A stretch of 64,000 nucleotides of DNA from JAVBKX01 sp031553835 (GCA_031553835.1 JAVBKX010000010.1:94693-158692); one strand, 5' to 3'. Counted from the stretch's first letter, positions 8,088-17,923 are shown. Notes: a model not told the origin generated them from the letters alone. Program-made: numbers and translations.

Positions 8088-9632
8088 TTAGTAGCCGGGA
8101 TTTTGTTTAATGCCTTTAATAAGGGGAATTTCCCGATAAGGAATCGGAAAACGGTTGTTTGTTCCGATAGTAAAATTTTCAAAGTCATCATCCCTGCTTT
8201 TCAGGAAAGAGATATTTTCAGCCGTTTCAAACATTCCCCAACGTTCCAGATCAAACCAACGCCAGGCTTCGCTGGTAAGTTCGCAGACTCTTTCGTGCAT
8301 AATTTGCTTACGCATTTTGGCCTGGTCATTTCCTATTCCTGTAAACACGGTTGAATTTTCCAGATTCGGGAGATTTACCCTTGCACGCACTTTGTTGATA
8401 TAGGCGTAAGCTTCAGATGTACGACCTAATTCATTCAATGCTTCAGCATATAACAGATAAATATCGGCCAACCGGAGCACTCTAAAATTAATTCCCGAAT
8501 TATAATCTTCGAAATTGCGACGATAGTTGTTGGAATATTTTTTCCAATACACTTTATTTTTGTTCAGGTTCCACGCCGTCCATGTTTTTCCGTAAAACAA
8601 TTCACCCGGATTGTCCGGATCAAAATAAAACAACGTTTGTTTCAAACGGGGATCCACTTTACCATCCACCGTTTTTTCTTTTTCCAAATCCGTCTTTATA
8701 ATATTGCGCGCTGTAGCATCATCCCAAGCCGCTCCGTCCACAGGCAGCCCCAGAAACTTCGCCCGGTTACATCCCAGTTCGACCCCGGCCTCCACTCCAT
8801 CGGCATATTGCACTTCAAACAGAGATTCCGAATTATTTTCGTTCTGATCGGTAAAATTATCTTCGTATTTCGATACCAATTGGTATAAAGGTTGACCACT
8901 TTGATTTTTTAAGGCAAAAATTTCACGGCAGATTTCTTCTACTTTTGTCCAGTTTTTTTCCTGGGCATACACTTTGGCCAACATACCGAGAGCGCTTCCC
9001 AAAGTAGCTCGTCCTAAGTCGTTGTTTTCAGTATAATAAGCGGGCAAATATTTCGCTGCTTCCTGAAAATCGGCTCTCGCCCGGGCATAAAGATCCGGCT
9101 GTTCGCCAATGGCACTTTGTTCCGAAGCAAAAGATGTCAATGCCAAAGGACCTCGTCCGTAAATACCTGCAATATTTAAGAAATGAAGGCCTCTTAAAAA
9201 ATACGCTTCAGAGATAATCCTATTTTTCAGATCGTCGTCTGTCTCTGTATTGGGGGCATTATCTTTTACCTGATTAGCCCAGAAAATTCCTTTGTACAAA
9301 TCCAACCAAGGGTAAAATACGCCTTCCGCATTATCGTCATTATAACTTCCCACCAGGAAATTAGAATAGGATTGAAAATAGGGATTGGGCGAAGTACTAT
9401 AACCTTCATCCGAACGGGATACATACAATACATGCAACCAGCGGGAATAACATCCGTTGAAACGCAAAGGACGGTAAGCGGCATACAAACCCTGCTGAAG
9501 ATTTTCCTCTGTCTTCCAGAAAGTGCTTGACGGTTGTTCGTTGGGATTGAGCCGTTCCAAAAATTTATCCGAACAAGAAGGCATCAAAAACAACAAAGCT
9601 ATTGCGGAGAATAATATTTTGATATTTTTCAT
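8088..9632 (-). CDS. SusD-like outer-membrane nutrient-binding lipoprotein (PUL1)
   Basis: A 514-residue SusD/RagB homologue. The lipobox ends at Cys20 (LFLMPSC), followed by SDKFLERLNPNEQPSSTFWK, the usual SusD opening. TPR-like helices carry the signature LRLADIYLLYAEALNELGR. The C-terminal RRFxDLxRWG-type element (AWRWFDLERWGMF) and the end IPYREIPLIKGIKQNPGY are diagnostic. SusD proteins cap the SusC porin and bind oligosaccharides on the surface. It lies 26 bases downstream of its SusC partner. Neighbouring GH43 genes suggest an arabinose- or xylose-containing glycan. Confidence 0.95.
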   Translation of the reverse strand: MKNIKILFSAIALLFLMPSCSDKFLERLNPNEQPSSTFWKTEENLQQGLYAAYRPLRFNGCYSRWLHVLYVSRSDEGYSTSPNPYFQSYSNFLVGSYNDDNAEGVFYPWLDLYKGIFWANQVKDNAPNTETDDDLKNRIISEAYFLRGLHFLNIAGIYGRGPLALTSFASEQSAIGEQPDLYARARADFQEAAKYLPAYYTENNDLGRATLGSALGMLAKVYAQEKNWTKVEEICREIFALKNQSGQPLYQLVSKYEDNFTDQNENNSESLFEVQYADGVEAGVELGCNRAKFLGLPVDGAAWDDATARNIIKTDLEKEKTVDGKVDPRLKQTLFYFDPDNPGELFYGKTWTAWNLNKNKVYWKKYSNNYRRNFEDYNSGINFRVLRLADIYLLYAEALNELGRTSEAYAYINKVRARVNLPNLENSTVFTGIGNDQAKMRKQIMHERVCELTSEAWRWFDLERWGMFETAENISFLKSRDDDFENFTIGTNNRFPIPYREIPLIKGIKQNPGY

Positions 9633-9658
9633 AATCTATTTTATTTTTATGCGCATAA

Positions 9659-12600
9659 TTAAAATGATACTTGAAGCCCTACGACAAAAGTTCTGACAGG
9701 CGGAAAATGTCCATCGTCATTTCCTTTTCCAAAAATACTTCCTCCGGATATTTCCGGGTCGAAACCCGAATAATTGGTTAATGTCAGTAAATTTTGCGCA
9801 CCGGTATAAATACGGGCGTACTCAAATACTTTAGTACTTTGCAACAAATGGGCGGGTATGGTATATCCCAACTGTATATTTTTCAACCGGATATAATCTC
9901 CGTCTTCAATCCAACGATCTGAATACGGCAATGTATTATCGTTAGGTCCCATCACCGGTCTGGGCGTAGTTGTGGAAGGATTGGATTCCGTCCAGGGTCT
10001 TAAGTCTTTAGGATAGTTGGTCGTTTCATCCATCCGTTCGAGCCAATATTTCGTATTGTTATAAATTTTATTTCCTGCCACGCCTGTGAGAAAGAGGTTG
10101 AAATCAAAATTTTTATAGGAGGCAGAGAAGTTAAGCCCCATTTCCACGTCGGCAAAAGGACTTCCCACATATTCCCGGTCGCCTTTGCTGATCATACCAT
10201 CGCCATTCAGATCTTTGTAGCGAATATCTCCCGGATGAGCATTGGGTTGTATCATCACAGTGCGGTCGGTTCCCGTAGCCTCATCATGAATGGTTGCTGT
10301 ATGAGCATATACTTCATCCCAGCTTTGGAAAATACCATCGGTGCGGACTACAAAGAAATCGCCCACTGAACGTCCTACTTCCGAACAGTTCACGCCGCTA
10401 AGCCCTGCTTCGTGACGAGATTTATCTAATACCAACACTTTCGTTTTAACCGTCGTCAAATTGAATGACACATTATAGTTAAACTCTTTTTTTGTTTCAC
10501 GAAAACCGACAGTCAACTCAACACCATGGTTATTCAGTTTACCATAATTATCCCAAGGAGGAATGTCGGTTCCCATAGACCACGACATAGGCACTTCAAG
10601 TAATAACCCGTCAGATACCGCATCGAAATATTCGAAAGACCCGTATAGACGCTGCTCAAACATGGCTACATCCATTCCAACATTAAAGGTCGTTTTGGAT
10701 TCCCAACGAATATCCGGATTTGCTCTTCCTTTCTGAATAGCTCCTGGATAATATTTCTGATTGGGTCCAAAAATGGCACCTTCCCCAGTTATAATAAAAG
10801 TATCATATTTATAGGGATCAACTGCCTCCTGATCTCCTATCTTACCATAACTCACCCTTAGCTTGAGATCATCCACGGCCGGTTTCATAAACTTCGAAAA
10901 ATTCTCCTCACTAATTCTCCACCCCACCGAAATAGATGGAAAATTTCCATGCAAGTAATTCGGGCCGAACTTGGAAGATCCATCGTAACGGTAATTGGCT
11001 TGCAACAAATATTTTCCGGCATAAGCGTAATTAATACGGGCAAGAAAAGAAGTTAGTGCAAATTCTTCATCGTTTCCATCAACAGACGGTTCGGTCAATC
11101 CGGGACTGAGTGACCAATATCCCGGAACCAGATTTTTCGCTCCTGCCTGATTGGATTTAGATATGGCTTCTTGAGTGGTATAACCTGCCAATACATCAAA
11201 ACTGTGTTTGTTGATTGTTTTCTCATAAAATGCCGTATTTTCCCATATCCAGGTACCAAAGTCTCCTCTATATTCAACCTGTTCATTTTCATAGTTGGAG
11301 ACATCCAGATACCGGATTTGTTTATATTCAGTGATATTCCGGTCAAACCAATTATGATACTCTATTCCAAGACTGGATTTCAGTTTAAGACCTTTAATCG
11401 GTTCAATCTGGAGAAAAGCGTTACCAATCAACCGATTGGATGTTTGCGTATTGTTACGGGTTTCCTGCAACCCGATAGGATTTGTTCCATACGTTTGATA
11501 AGCAGAACTTCCGGTTCCGTAACCACCCGGCATATTGGCATCATAGACCGGAATAATCGGCGGCATACGGCACAAGTCGATGAATGGAGAGCCGATCATG
11601 GGAACCGTTTGTGAACGTCCGATCAACAGGTTTTCTCCAAAAGTAAAGATCCCCTTCTTCATTTCCGTATTGCTGCGGGCGGTATATCTGTTGTGCGTAG
11701 GTCCTTCCACTACTCCATCCTGAGTAAAGTAGTTGAAAGAAAGCATATAATTCCCGTTTTTACTTCCTCCCGACAAGCTCAGGTTATAATCCTGAGTAAA
11801 TCCGGTTTTCATAAATTCGTCCTGCCAATCGGTGTTGGTCAACACCTGGCCCTGAGCCGGTTCGCCCGGCCATTCTTTATCTGCATTCTGATAAGCCAGC
11901 CGGTTGAGTTTCAAAAACTCAAGACTGTTCATCATTTCGATACGATTGGCTATTTGTTGTACGCCGTAATTGGCCGAAAAATCGATTTTATTCGGACCGA
12001 CTTTTCCTTTTTTTGTAGTAATGATAATGATACCATTGGCACCGCGTGAACCGTACAAAGCCGTTGCCGCCGCATCTTTCAGGATCTGCATGGATTCCAC
12101 ATCATTGACATTAAATTCCCGCTGCGGGCCCTCCAAAATCATTCCATCCACCACATACAATGGGGTTATTTTGTTGGAAAAGCTGCCGATACCACGAATA
12201 CGAATGTCGGGAGTTGATCCCGGCGCTCCGGAAGTAGTAACAGTCACTCCCGCTGCTTGTCCCTGTAAAGCATCTGCAAGATTGGGAGTCAGCAACTTTT
12301 TCATATTTTCCGTATTCACAATCCCAACAGCGCCGGTCAGGTCTTTCTTGCGTTGCGTTCCATAAGCCACAACGACCAATTCGTCGAGCATTTCAACCGC
12401 TTCCTGCAGCACAACGTTCAATTCTCCGCGCCCTTCAACCAATACTTCTTTTGTTTGAAATCCCAGATAACTGAATTGAAGCATAGCCGGCAACGATAAA
12501 ACTTCCAGTTTGAAACGACCGTCAAAATCAGTAATGATCCCCTGACGGGTACCTTTTTCTACTACCGAAACACCGATCAAGGCATCTCCGTTTTCGTCCA

Positions 12601-12742
12601 CAACAACTCCGGAAATCATTTTTTCCGACGACGAGGCCCTGCTCGTTTGCGACCAGGCAACTCCATTGAAAGATAACAGGAGGAATAACAGCATCCACTT
12701 TCCTGCCATGTTGCTTTGCAAATACCATTTTTTAATTTTCAT
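9659..12742 (-). CDS. SusC-like TonB-dependent outer-membrane transporter (PUL1)
   Basis: About 1027 residues from the chosen start, which gives a normal signal peptide (MKIKKWYLQS...GVAWSQ). An upstream in-frame ATG at 12778 would add 12 residues. A carboxypeptidase-regulatory-like domain (ISGVVVDENGDALIGVSVVEKG) precedes the TonB box region ELVVVAYGTQRKKDLTGAVG. The plug carries LADALQGQAAGVTV and YVVDG, with ALYGSRGANGIIIITTKKG at its end. A 22-strand barrel follows, ending in the aromatic C-terminus RTFVVGLQVSF. It imports oligosaccharides into the periplasm using TonB energy, in complex with the SusD encoded 26 bases downstream. It is divergent from an HTCS gene, the usual PUL arrangement. 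Confidence 0.95.
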   Translation of the reverse strand: MKIKKWYLQSNMAGKWMLLFLLLSFNGVAWSQTSRASSSEKMISGVVVDENGDALIGVSVVEKGTRQGIITDFDGRFKLEVLSLPAMLQFSYLGFQTKEVLVEGRGELNVVLQEAVEMLDELVVVAYGTQRKKDLTGAVGIVNTENMKKLLTPNLADALQGQAAGVTVTTSGAPGSTPDIRIRGIGSFSNKITPLYVVDGMILEGPQREFNVNDVESMQILKDAAATALYGSRGANGIIIITTKKGKVGPNKIDFSANYGVQQIANRIEMMNSLEFLKLNRLAYQNADKEWPGEPAQGQVLTNTDWQDEFMKTGFTQDYNLSLSGGSKNGNYMLSFNYFTQDGVVEGPTHNRYTARSNTEMKKGIFTFGENLLIGRSQTVPMIGSPFIDLCRMPPIIPVYDANMPGGYGTGSSAYQTYGTNPIGLQETRNNTQTSNRLIGNAFLQIEPIKGLKLKSSLGIEYHNWFDRNITEYKQIRYLDVSNYENEQVEYRGDFGTWIWENTAFYEKTINKHSFDVLAGYTTQEAISKSNQAGAKNLVPGYWSLSPGLTEPSVDGNDEEFALTSFLARINYAYAGKYLLQANYRYDGSSKFGPNYLHGNFPSISVGWRISEENFSKFMKPAVDDLKLRVSYGKIGDQEAVDPYKYDTFIITGEGAIFGPNQKYYPGAIQKGRANPDIRWESKTTFNVGMDVAMFEQRLYGSFEYFDAVSDGLLLEVPMSWSMGTDIPPWDNYGKLNNHGVELTVGFRETKKEFNYNVSFNLTTVKTKVLVLDKSRHEAGLSGVNCSEVGRSVGDFFVVRTDGIFQSWDEVYAHTATIHDEATGTDRTVMIQPNAHPGDIRYKDLNGDGMISKGDREYVGSPFADVEMGLNFSASYKNFDFNLFLTGVAGNKIYNNTKYWLERMDETTNYPKDLRPWTESNPSTTTPRPVMGPNDNTLPYSDRWIEDGDYIRLKNIQLGYTIPAHLLQSTKVFEYARIYTGAQNLLTLTNYSGFDPEISGGSIFGKGNDDGHFPPVRTFVVGLQVSF

Positions 12743-12803
12743 ACCATCGAAATTGTTTATCATAATAATATTACTCATAATGAAGATTGTACCGATTTTT
12801 TTT

Positions 12804-12937
12804 CAAATATAGAGGTAATCAACTCAAATCCAGGTTCCTATTTTTCCATTTTCATGTATAATCCTTCCAACCGATACACGGTGGCAGTATTTTACATTTT
12901 TTTGACTGTATTTTATCATTTTAATTTTTTACCTTTG
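12804..12937. promoter_or_regulatory. divergent promoter region between SusC and HTCS genes
   Basis: On the minus strand, TATATTTG at 12811-12804 matches the Bacteroidota -7 element TAnnTTTG and could serve SusC. On the plus strand, TACCTTTG at 12930-12937 lies 29 bases before the HTCS ATG; a TTTG at 12901-12904 may be its -33 element, though the 25-base spacer is longer than usual. GTATTTTA begins at 12887 and again at 12908, a 21-base direct repeat just upstream of that -7 element. It is a candidate binding site for the AraC-type output domain. Confidence 0.55.
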
Positions 12938-12966
12938 CTTGTTAAACTTGAGACACAACTCCTTAC

Positions 12967-15900
12967 ATGACTCTTTGGCAAAAATGGTCGCTCTTCCTGC
13001 TTTTCGCACTCTTCGCATGTCCGGTATGGGGAGAAGAAAGTATATATTTCCGTCGTTTTGGAGTAGAAGAAGGGTTAGCCCAGAATACTGTCAATTGCAT
13101 TTTACAAGACAGACAGGGATTTATGTGGTTTGGCACCAAGGATGGTCTTTCCCGATACGATGGTTGCCGTTTTCTCAATTTCAAATACGATAAAAAAGAT
13201 TCGAATAGTATTGGAAACAGTTTTATCCGTTCTTTATATCAGGATCAAAACGATTTGATATGGATCGGAACCGATGCAGGGGTCTATACCTACAATCCCA
13301 GGACGGAAACGTTCAATGCATTCGACACACAAACCGATACCGGCATCCGGATCGAAAAAGAAGTTAATGATATTAAACCGGATCGAAAAGGAAATCTTTG
13401 GTTTGCCGTTGACTGGCAAGGCGTTTTTTTTTACGATATTCAAAACAGTCAACTCACATTTTACAAATTGAATACAATCGTCAATGCCTGGAACATCTGT
13501 ATTGACCGGGAAGATAAAGTGTGGATCGGAACACACGGCGGCGGGTTGAACTGCTTCAATCCTCAGGAACAACAATTTGAAACGATTCCTTTATTAAAAA
13601 ACCACGAAACCAATGCGCCTAATGATATTTACAGCGTATTTCAGGATAATTATAATGATATACTGATCGGAACAGCTAATAATGGTGTGAAAAGATTAAG
13701 TTTGGTGGACAAACAAGTACATTCTTTTTTGGAAGCCGACAACCATCATCCGTTATTTGTAAGAGATATTATACGTCGTTCGGACAATGAAATATGGATC
13801 GGAACCGAATCGGGCATTTATATTTTTGATACGCAAAAGAAAAAAGTACGCAATTTGCGTCATCACCATGTAGATCCGTATTCGCTGTCGGATAACGCGG
13901 TCTATTCCATGTATCAGGACCGGGAAGGCGGGATATGGATCGGAACCTATTTCGGAGGAGTCAACTATTATCCGCATCAATACAACCCGTTTGAAAAATT
14001 CTATCCGCTCAACGATGGGCAAACGATCAGGGGTAAAAGAGTCAGGGAATTTCAACAGGATAAATATGGAAATATCTGGATCGGCACCGAAGATGAAGGT
14101 TTAAATTGTTACAATCCTGCTTCCGGCATGATTGAAAATTTATTTCCGGATGAAAGTCCGGGAAGTATTTCTTACAATAACATACATGGGCTATTGGCTG
14201 ATGATGATAAACTTTGGGTCGGCACATTCGGCCATGGATTGGACATCCTGGATATCAAAACAAAAAAAGTAATCCGGCATTACCGGAAAACGAAAGATCC
14301 GGAATCGCTTTGCGACAACAGCGTGTTTTCTATTTTTAAAGATCATTCGAACCAAATCTGGATCGGGACGATTTACGGTCTTGCAACATATAATCCGGAA
14401 CAAGATAATTTCACTAAAATAGCACAGATCGGAGATATTTTTATTTACGATATTCTGCAAACTTACGATGGAATGATCTGGATAGCCACATTCGGCAAAG
14501 GACTTCACCGCTTTAATCCACGCACAGAACAATGGACGATCTTTCAATACGATCCCGAGAATGAAAAAAGCCTTTCCCACAATAAAATCATATCATTATT
14601 TGAAGATAGCCGGAAAATATTGTGGATCACTACCGAAGGCGGCGGTATTTGCCGCTACAACCGTGACGAAGAAACTTTTACTTCTTTTTCGATTGAAAAC
14701 GGCTTGCCCAATAATGTTGTATATAAAGTACTGGAAGATAACCGGCATCAATTGTGGTTTACGACCAACCGCGGATTGGTTTGTTTTCATCCCGATGATA
14801 ATCATCTGAAAATATATACCCGTTCCAATGGTTTATTAGGAGATCAGTTTAATTACAAGTCGGGGTTGAAAGATACCAATGGCAAATTATATTTCGGAAG
14901 TTTGACCGGATTTATTGCATTTGAACCCGAAAATTTCTCTCAGAATTCTTATGTTCCGCCTATTTACATTACGGATTTTCTATTGTTCAATAAAGCCTTG
15001 AAGCCCGGAAAAGAAAATGCTCCGTTTGCACAATCTTTGATTTATACGGATGAAATTCATTTAGCGCATAATCAATCGACATTCAGCATTGATTTTGCAG
15101 CTTTAAGTTATACCGCACCTGAAAAAAATCAATACCGCTACTTGTTGAAAGGTTTTGACCAAAATTGGAACTACTTAAGTTCCAATCAACGCGTTTCATA
15201 TTCCAACATTCCTCCGGGAGAATACACTTTTTGCGTCATGGCCTCCAACAGCGATGGGATCTGGAATCAGCAGGCCCGGAATTTAAATATTGTGATTCAT
15301 CCTCCTTTTTTGCAAACAGGATGGGCGTATCTGCTTTATACGACTTTCTCTGCAGGCATTATTTTATGGCTGTTCATTTCCTATAAAAAAAGGAATAACA
15401 GAAAGAATAAACGGAAAGAGGAGCTTTTCGAAAACGAGAAAGAAAAAGAAATTTTTGATGCAAAAATCGCTTTCTTTACCAACATCGCGCACGAGATCAG
15501 GACTCCGCTCACCTTGATCAAAGGCCCTTTGGAACATATTCTGAAAGAAAATGTGGATGAAAACGAGTTGAAGGAAAATTTAGAAGTGATGGAACGCAAC
15601 ACCAACCGGTTGTTGGATTTGAGTAATCAATTATTGGATTTCCGGAAAACAGAAAGAGAGGGTTTCCGCCTGAATTATGTACACACCAATATTACTCAAT
15701 TAATCAAAGGTGTACACAGTCGTTTTCACTTAACGGCACAGCAACGCAATCTAACATTCGACCTGCATCTTCCGGCACTACCGCTTTGGGCTGATGTCGA
15801 TCACGAAGCATTGACCAAAATATTAAGCAATCTGTTCAGCAACGCCATTAAATATGCCCGAACGGAAATTTCCTTAACGCTCAACACCGATGAAACGGCG

Positions 15901-16974
15901 GGAACATTCCTGATTACGGTAAAAAACGACGGTAAAGCCATCCCTGAAGAAGCGCAGGAAAAAATTTTCGAACCTTTCTACCAGATTGAAGACAATGAAG
16001 CCAATCATATTCGTTCCGGTACAGGATTAGGACTTCCATTAGCCCGTTCGCTCGCTAAAATGCATGAAGGAATGCTGTCCCTGCGTGTAGAAACCGGCCG
16101 GCACAATGCATTTTTATTAAAATTACCATTAAAACAAGATCATTCGGTCGATATTAAAAACACTACTCAACAAAATGATACCGACAATATTTTCGAAAGC
16201 GAACCGGTTGGCGGACAAAGAAATATGCCGGTTGTTTTAATGGTGGAAGATGATACTGAGATGATGCAGTTCCTGACTAATAAGTTGAAAAACACATATC
16301 ACATACTCAAAGCAAATAATGGAGAAGAAGCTTTAAAAATATTAGACAACGAACGTGTAAGCATTGTCATTACCGACGTCATGATGCCTGTAATCAACGG
16401 ATTGGAATTATGCAGGGAAATCAAATCAAACTTTGCTTACAGTCATATTCCCGTCATTATGCTGACTGCGCGTACCGGATTGCAGTCTAAAATAGAAGGA
16501 TTAGACGCCGGAGCGGATGCTTATGTAGAAAAACCGTTTTCTACAGAACATTTGCTGGCGCAGTTATCCAATCTGCTTTCCAACCGTATAAAAGTAAAAG
16601 AAGCATTTATACAATCTCCATATCTCAATCCCAGAAGTATTGCTCTAACGAAATCTGATGAAGATTTTTTAAAGAAAGTAACCGAAATAATCCACAAAAA
16701 CATTTCGGAAACGCAGTTCAGTGTCGATAGTCTGGCCGACGCTCTAAATATGAGCAGATCCAGTTTCCACCGAAAAATCAAAGGCGTTTCAGAACTCACT
16801 CCCAACGAATTCATTCTTCTGGTAAAACTGAAAAAAGCGGCAGAACATCTTCAGGAAGGTCTCTACAAAATCAATGAAGTCTGCTATGTAGTCGGATTCA
16901 GTTCGCCGTCATATTTTTCCAAATGTTTTAAAAAACAATTCGGTATAGCGCCCAAAGAATTTGCAAAAAAATAA
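12967..16974 (+). CDS. hybrid two-component system sensor/regulator (HTCS), PUL1 regulator
   Basis: A 1335-residue one-protein two-component system. A signal peptide (MTLWQKWSLF...CPVWG) leads into a double beta-propeller of two-component regulator repeats (IWIGT, LWFGT-type blades) to about residue 680. A Y_Y_Y domain (about 690-780, PPGEYTFCVMASNSDGIWN) and one membrane helix near 785-805 follow. The HisKA box FFTNIAHEIRTPLTLI has phospho-accepting His842. The HATPase domain contains NLFSNAIKYA. The receiver (from about 1090, MVEDD) has its Asp in VITDVMMP near 1137. A C-terminal AraC-type helix-turn-helix lies at about 1230-1335. The periplasmic part senses an oligosaccharide and the AraC part activates the PUL. 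It is divergent from the SusC gene it probably controls. Confidence 0.95.
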   Translation: MTLWQKWSLFLLFALFACPVWGEESIYFRRFGVEEGLAQNTVNCILQDRQGFMWFGTKDGLSRYDGCRFLNFKYDKKDSNSIGNSFIRSLYQDQNDLIWIGTDAGVYTYNPRTETFNAFDTQTDTGIRIEKEVNDIKPDRKGNLWFAVDWQGVFFYDIQNSQLTFYKLNTIVNAWNICIDREDKVWIGTHGGGLNCFNPQEQQFETIPLLKNHETNAPNDIYSVFQDNYNDILIGTANNGVKRLSLVDKQVHSFLEADNHHPLFVRDIIRRSDNEIWIGTESGIYIFDTQKKKVRNLRHHHVDPYSLSDNAVYSMYQDREGGIWIGTYFGGVNYYPHQYNPFEKFYPLNDGQTIRGKRVREFQQDKYGNIWIGTEDEGLNCYNPASGMIENLFPDESPGSISYNNIHGLLADDDKLWVGTFGHGLDILDIKTKKVIRHYRKTKDPESLCDNSVFSIFKDHSNQIWIGTIYGLATYNPEQDNFTKIAQIGDIFIYDILQTYDGMIWIATFGKGLHRFNPRTEQWTIFQYDPENEKSLSHNKIISLFEDSRKILWITTEGGGICRYNRDEETFTSFSIENGLPNNVVYKVLEDNRHQLWFTTNRGLVCFHPDDNHLKIYTRSNGLLGDQFNYKSGLKDTNGKLYFGSLTGFIAFEPENFSQNSYVPPIYITDFLLFNKALKPGKENAPFAQSLIYTDEIHLAHNQSTFSIDFAALSYTAPEKNQYRYLLKGFDQNWNYLSSNQRVSYSNIPPGEYTFCVMASNSDGIWNQQARNLNIVIHPPFLQTGWAYLLYTTFSAGIILWLFISYKKRNNRKNKRKEELFENEKEKEIFDAKIAFFTNIAHEIRTPLTLIKGPLEHILKENVDENELKENLEVMERNTNRLLDLSNQLLDFRKTEREGFRLNYVHTNITQLIKGVHSRFHLTAQQRNLTFDLHLPALPLWADVDHEALTKILSNLFSNAIKYARTEISLTLNTDETAGTFLITVKNDGKAIPEEAQEKIFEPFYQIEDNEANHIRSGTGLGLPLARSLAKMHEGMLSLRVETGRHNAFLLKLPLKQDHSVDIKNTTQQNDTDNIFESEPVGGQRNMPVVLMVEDDTEMMQFLTNKLKNTYHILKANNGEEALKILDNERVSIVITDVMMPVINGLELCREIKSNFAYSHIPVIMLTARTGLQSKIEGLDAGADAYVEKPFSTEHLLAQLSNLLSNRIKVKEAFIQSPYLNPRSIALTKSDEDFLKKVTEIIHKNISETQFSVDSLADALNMSRSSFHRKIKGVSELTPNEFILLVKLKKAAEHLQEGLYKINEVCYVVGFSSPSYFSKCFKKQFGIAPKEFAKK

Positions 16975-16995
16975 CACTTTCTTTCAGTTGATTAC

Positions 16996-17056
16996 AAATT
17001 ATACCCCTGCAATGTTACATTTTTAAGGAAATTATACCTATGCAATAAAACATTTT
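16996..17056. repeat. imperfect 28-base direct repeat, 33-base period
   Basis: Units 16996-17023 and 17029-17056 agree at 23 of 28 positions (shared parts AAATTATACC, TGCAAT and ACATTTT). They lie in the 132-base gap between two convergent genes, the HTCS and the Crp/Fnr regulator, where promoters are not expected. A looser match (ATAC, GCA, TTACATTTTT) occurs upstream of the HTCS gene near 12874-12900. Confidence 0.55.
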
Positions 17057-17106
17057 GTATCATTATAACCTAAAAATGAAGAACTTAGGAATCATCCATC
17101 TATTTA

Positions 17107-17778
17107 TTAATTCACCAGCTTCATAAGTCCCTTTTTATCAGATATCTGTATTTCCCTTTTATTTGCAATGATAAGACCATCCTGCTGCATTTTAGTAAAT
17201 TCCCGTTCCAAAGACGGGCGGGAAACACCAAAATATTCAGCCAAAGCGCTCTTCGTTTTATCCAAAACAACAACATCCGTTTTTGCTTCTTGCGAAAGTT
17301 TAAGGATATACATGGCCAGTTTTTGCCGGATAGTACGAAAAGACATAAAATGTAGTTTCTGGCTCAGACGGGAAGCAAAATCGGCGGAAATATCCAAATA
17401 GTTCTTCAACAAAGTCTCATCCAAACTCAGCATTCTGAGAACCGATTGCTTTGGAATAACAAGCGCTGTCACTTCTTCTCGCGCTGTTATCTGCACCGGA
17501 AAACGATTGACATGCCCAAACAAAAACAAAATCGCCAATGGATTCGGAGCAAAAATATCTTCCACTTTGATCATTCTTCCCGACGGATCAATCATTTCAC
17601 CTTTCACACTTCCTGAAATCAAGATAATCAACCGGTTACAAAGCTCATCCTGCAAAGCCAATAATCCATCTTTCCTGAAATGTGTTTCAGAAAGTTTTAA
17701 TTCAGAAAAAATCCACATCAGTTTCGTTTCTCCTATGGAATGAAATAAGGGAATTTGCAATAATGCTGAAAAATCCAT
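17107..17778 (-). CDS. Crp/Fnr-family transcriptional regulator, probable hcp regulator (HcpR-like)
   Basis: About 223 residues from the chosen ATG (MDFSALLQIPLFHSIG). A longer reading frame from 17826 would begin upstream of the likely -7 element, so it is rejected. An N-terminal cyclic-nucleotide-binding-type beta-barrel spans about 10-125. A long dimer helix and a C-terminal winged helix-turn-helix follow, with recognition segment LAEYFGVSRPSLEREFTKM. No Cys cluster for an Fnr-type iron-sulphur centre is seen at the N-terminus, so it is not classical Fnr. It is divergent from hcp with an operator between them; Crp/Fnr proteins of the HcpR group control hcp in anaerobes under nitric oxide or nitrite stress. 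The role is inferred from context. Confidence 0.87.
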   Translation of the reverse strand: MDFSALLQIPLFHSIGETKLMWIFSELKLSETHFRKDGLLALQDELCNRLIILISGSVKGEMIDPSGRMIKVEDIFAPNPLAILFLFGHVNRFPVQITAREEVTALVIPKQSVLRMLSLDETLLKNYLDISADFASRLSQKLHFMSFRTIRQKLAMYILKLSQEAKTDVVVLDKTKSALAEYFGVSRPSLEREFTKMQQDGLIIANKREIQISDKKGLMKLVN

Positions 17779-17804
17779 ATCAATAAAGAAAATCAATTCT
17801 GCCA

Positions 17805-17812
17805 CAAAATTA
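17805..17812 (-). promoter_or_regulatory. -7 element of the Crp/Fnr regulator gene
   Basis: On the minus strand this reads TAATTTTG, matching TAnnTTTG. It would start transcription about 20 bases before the ATG at 17778, which supports that start over longer alternatives. Confidence 0.5.
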
Positions 17813-17828
17813 ATCAAAACATTCAAAC

Positions 17829-17844
17829 TGTCACATTTGCGACA
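17829..17844. promoter_or_regulatory. palindromic Crp/Fnr-type operator in the regulator/hcp divergent region
   Basis: TGTCACATTTGCGACA is a dyad with half-sites TGTCnCA and TGnGACA that pair exactly apart from the N positions. It lies between the divergent regulator and hcp genes. Its centre is about 40 bases before the expected hcp transcription start, the place where Crp/Fnr proteins act as class II activators. It is also close to the regulator's own promoter, so autoregulation is likely. Confidence 0.72.
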
Positions 17845-17865
17845 ATTTAAGACAATAAACCACCC

Positions 17866-17873
17866 TACATTTG
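17866..17873 (+). promoter_or_regulatory. -7 element of the hcp promoter
   Basis: TACATTTG matches the Bacteroidota TAnnTTTG element exactly and lies 50 bases before the chosen hcp start codon. Together with the operator at 17829-17844 it defines a compact regulated promoter. Confidence 0.6.
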
Positions 17874-17923
17874 CAACCGAAAAGAAAAAAAGACAGGTTT
17901 TAACTCATTTACGATTAATATTT

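Noticed and set aside
11171..11614. Plus-strand reading frame (147 codons) opposite SusC
   Set aside because: It is antisense to an intact SusC barrel and its composition is that of a shadow frame.
17779..17826. Longer N-terminus for the Crp/Fnr regulator
   Set aside because: It would start upstream of the likely -7 element (17805-17812), and family members begin at the MDFSALL-type start.
17837..17923. Longer N-terminus for hcp
   Set aside because: It overlaps the operator and -7 element; all Hcp proteins begin close to the first cluster Cys.
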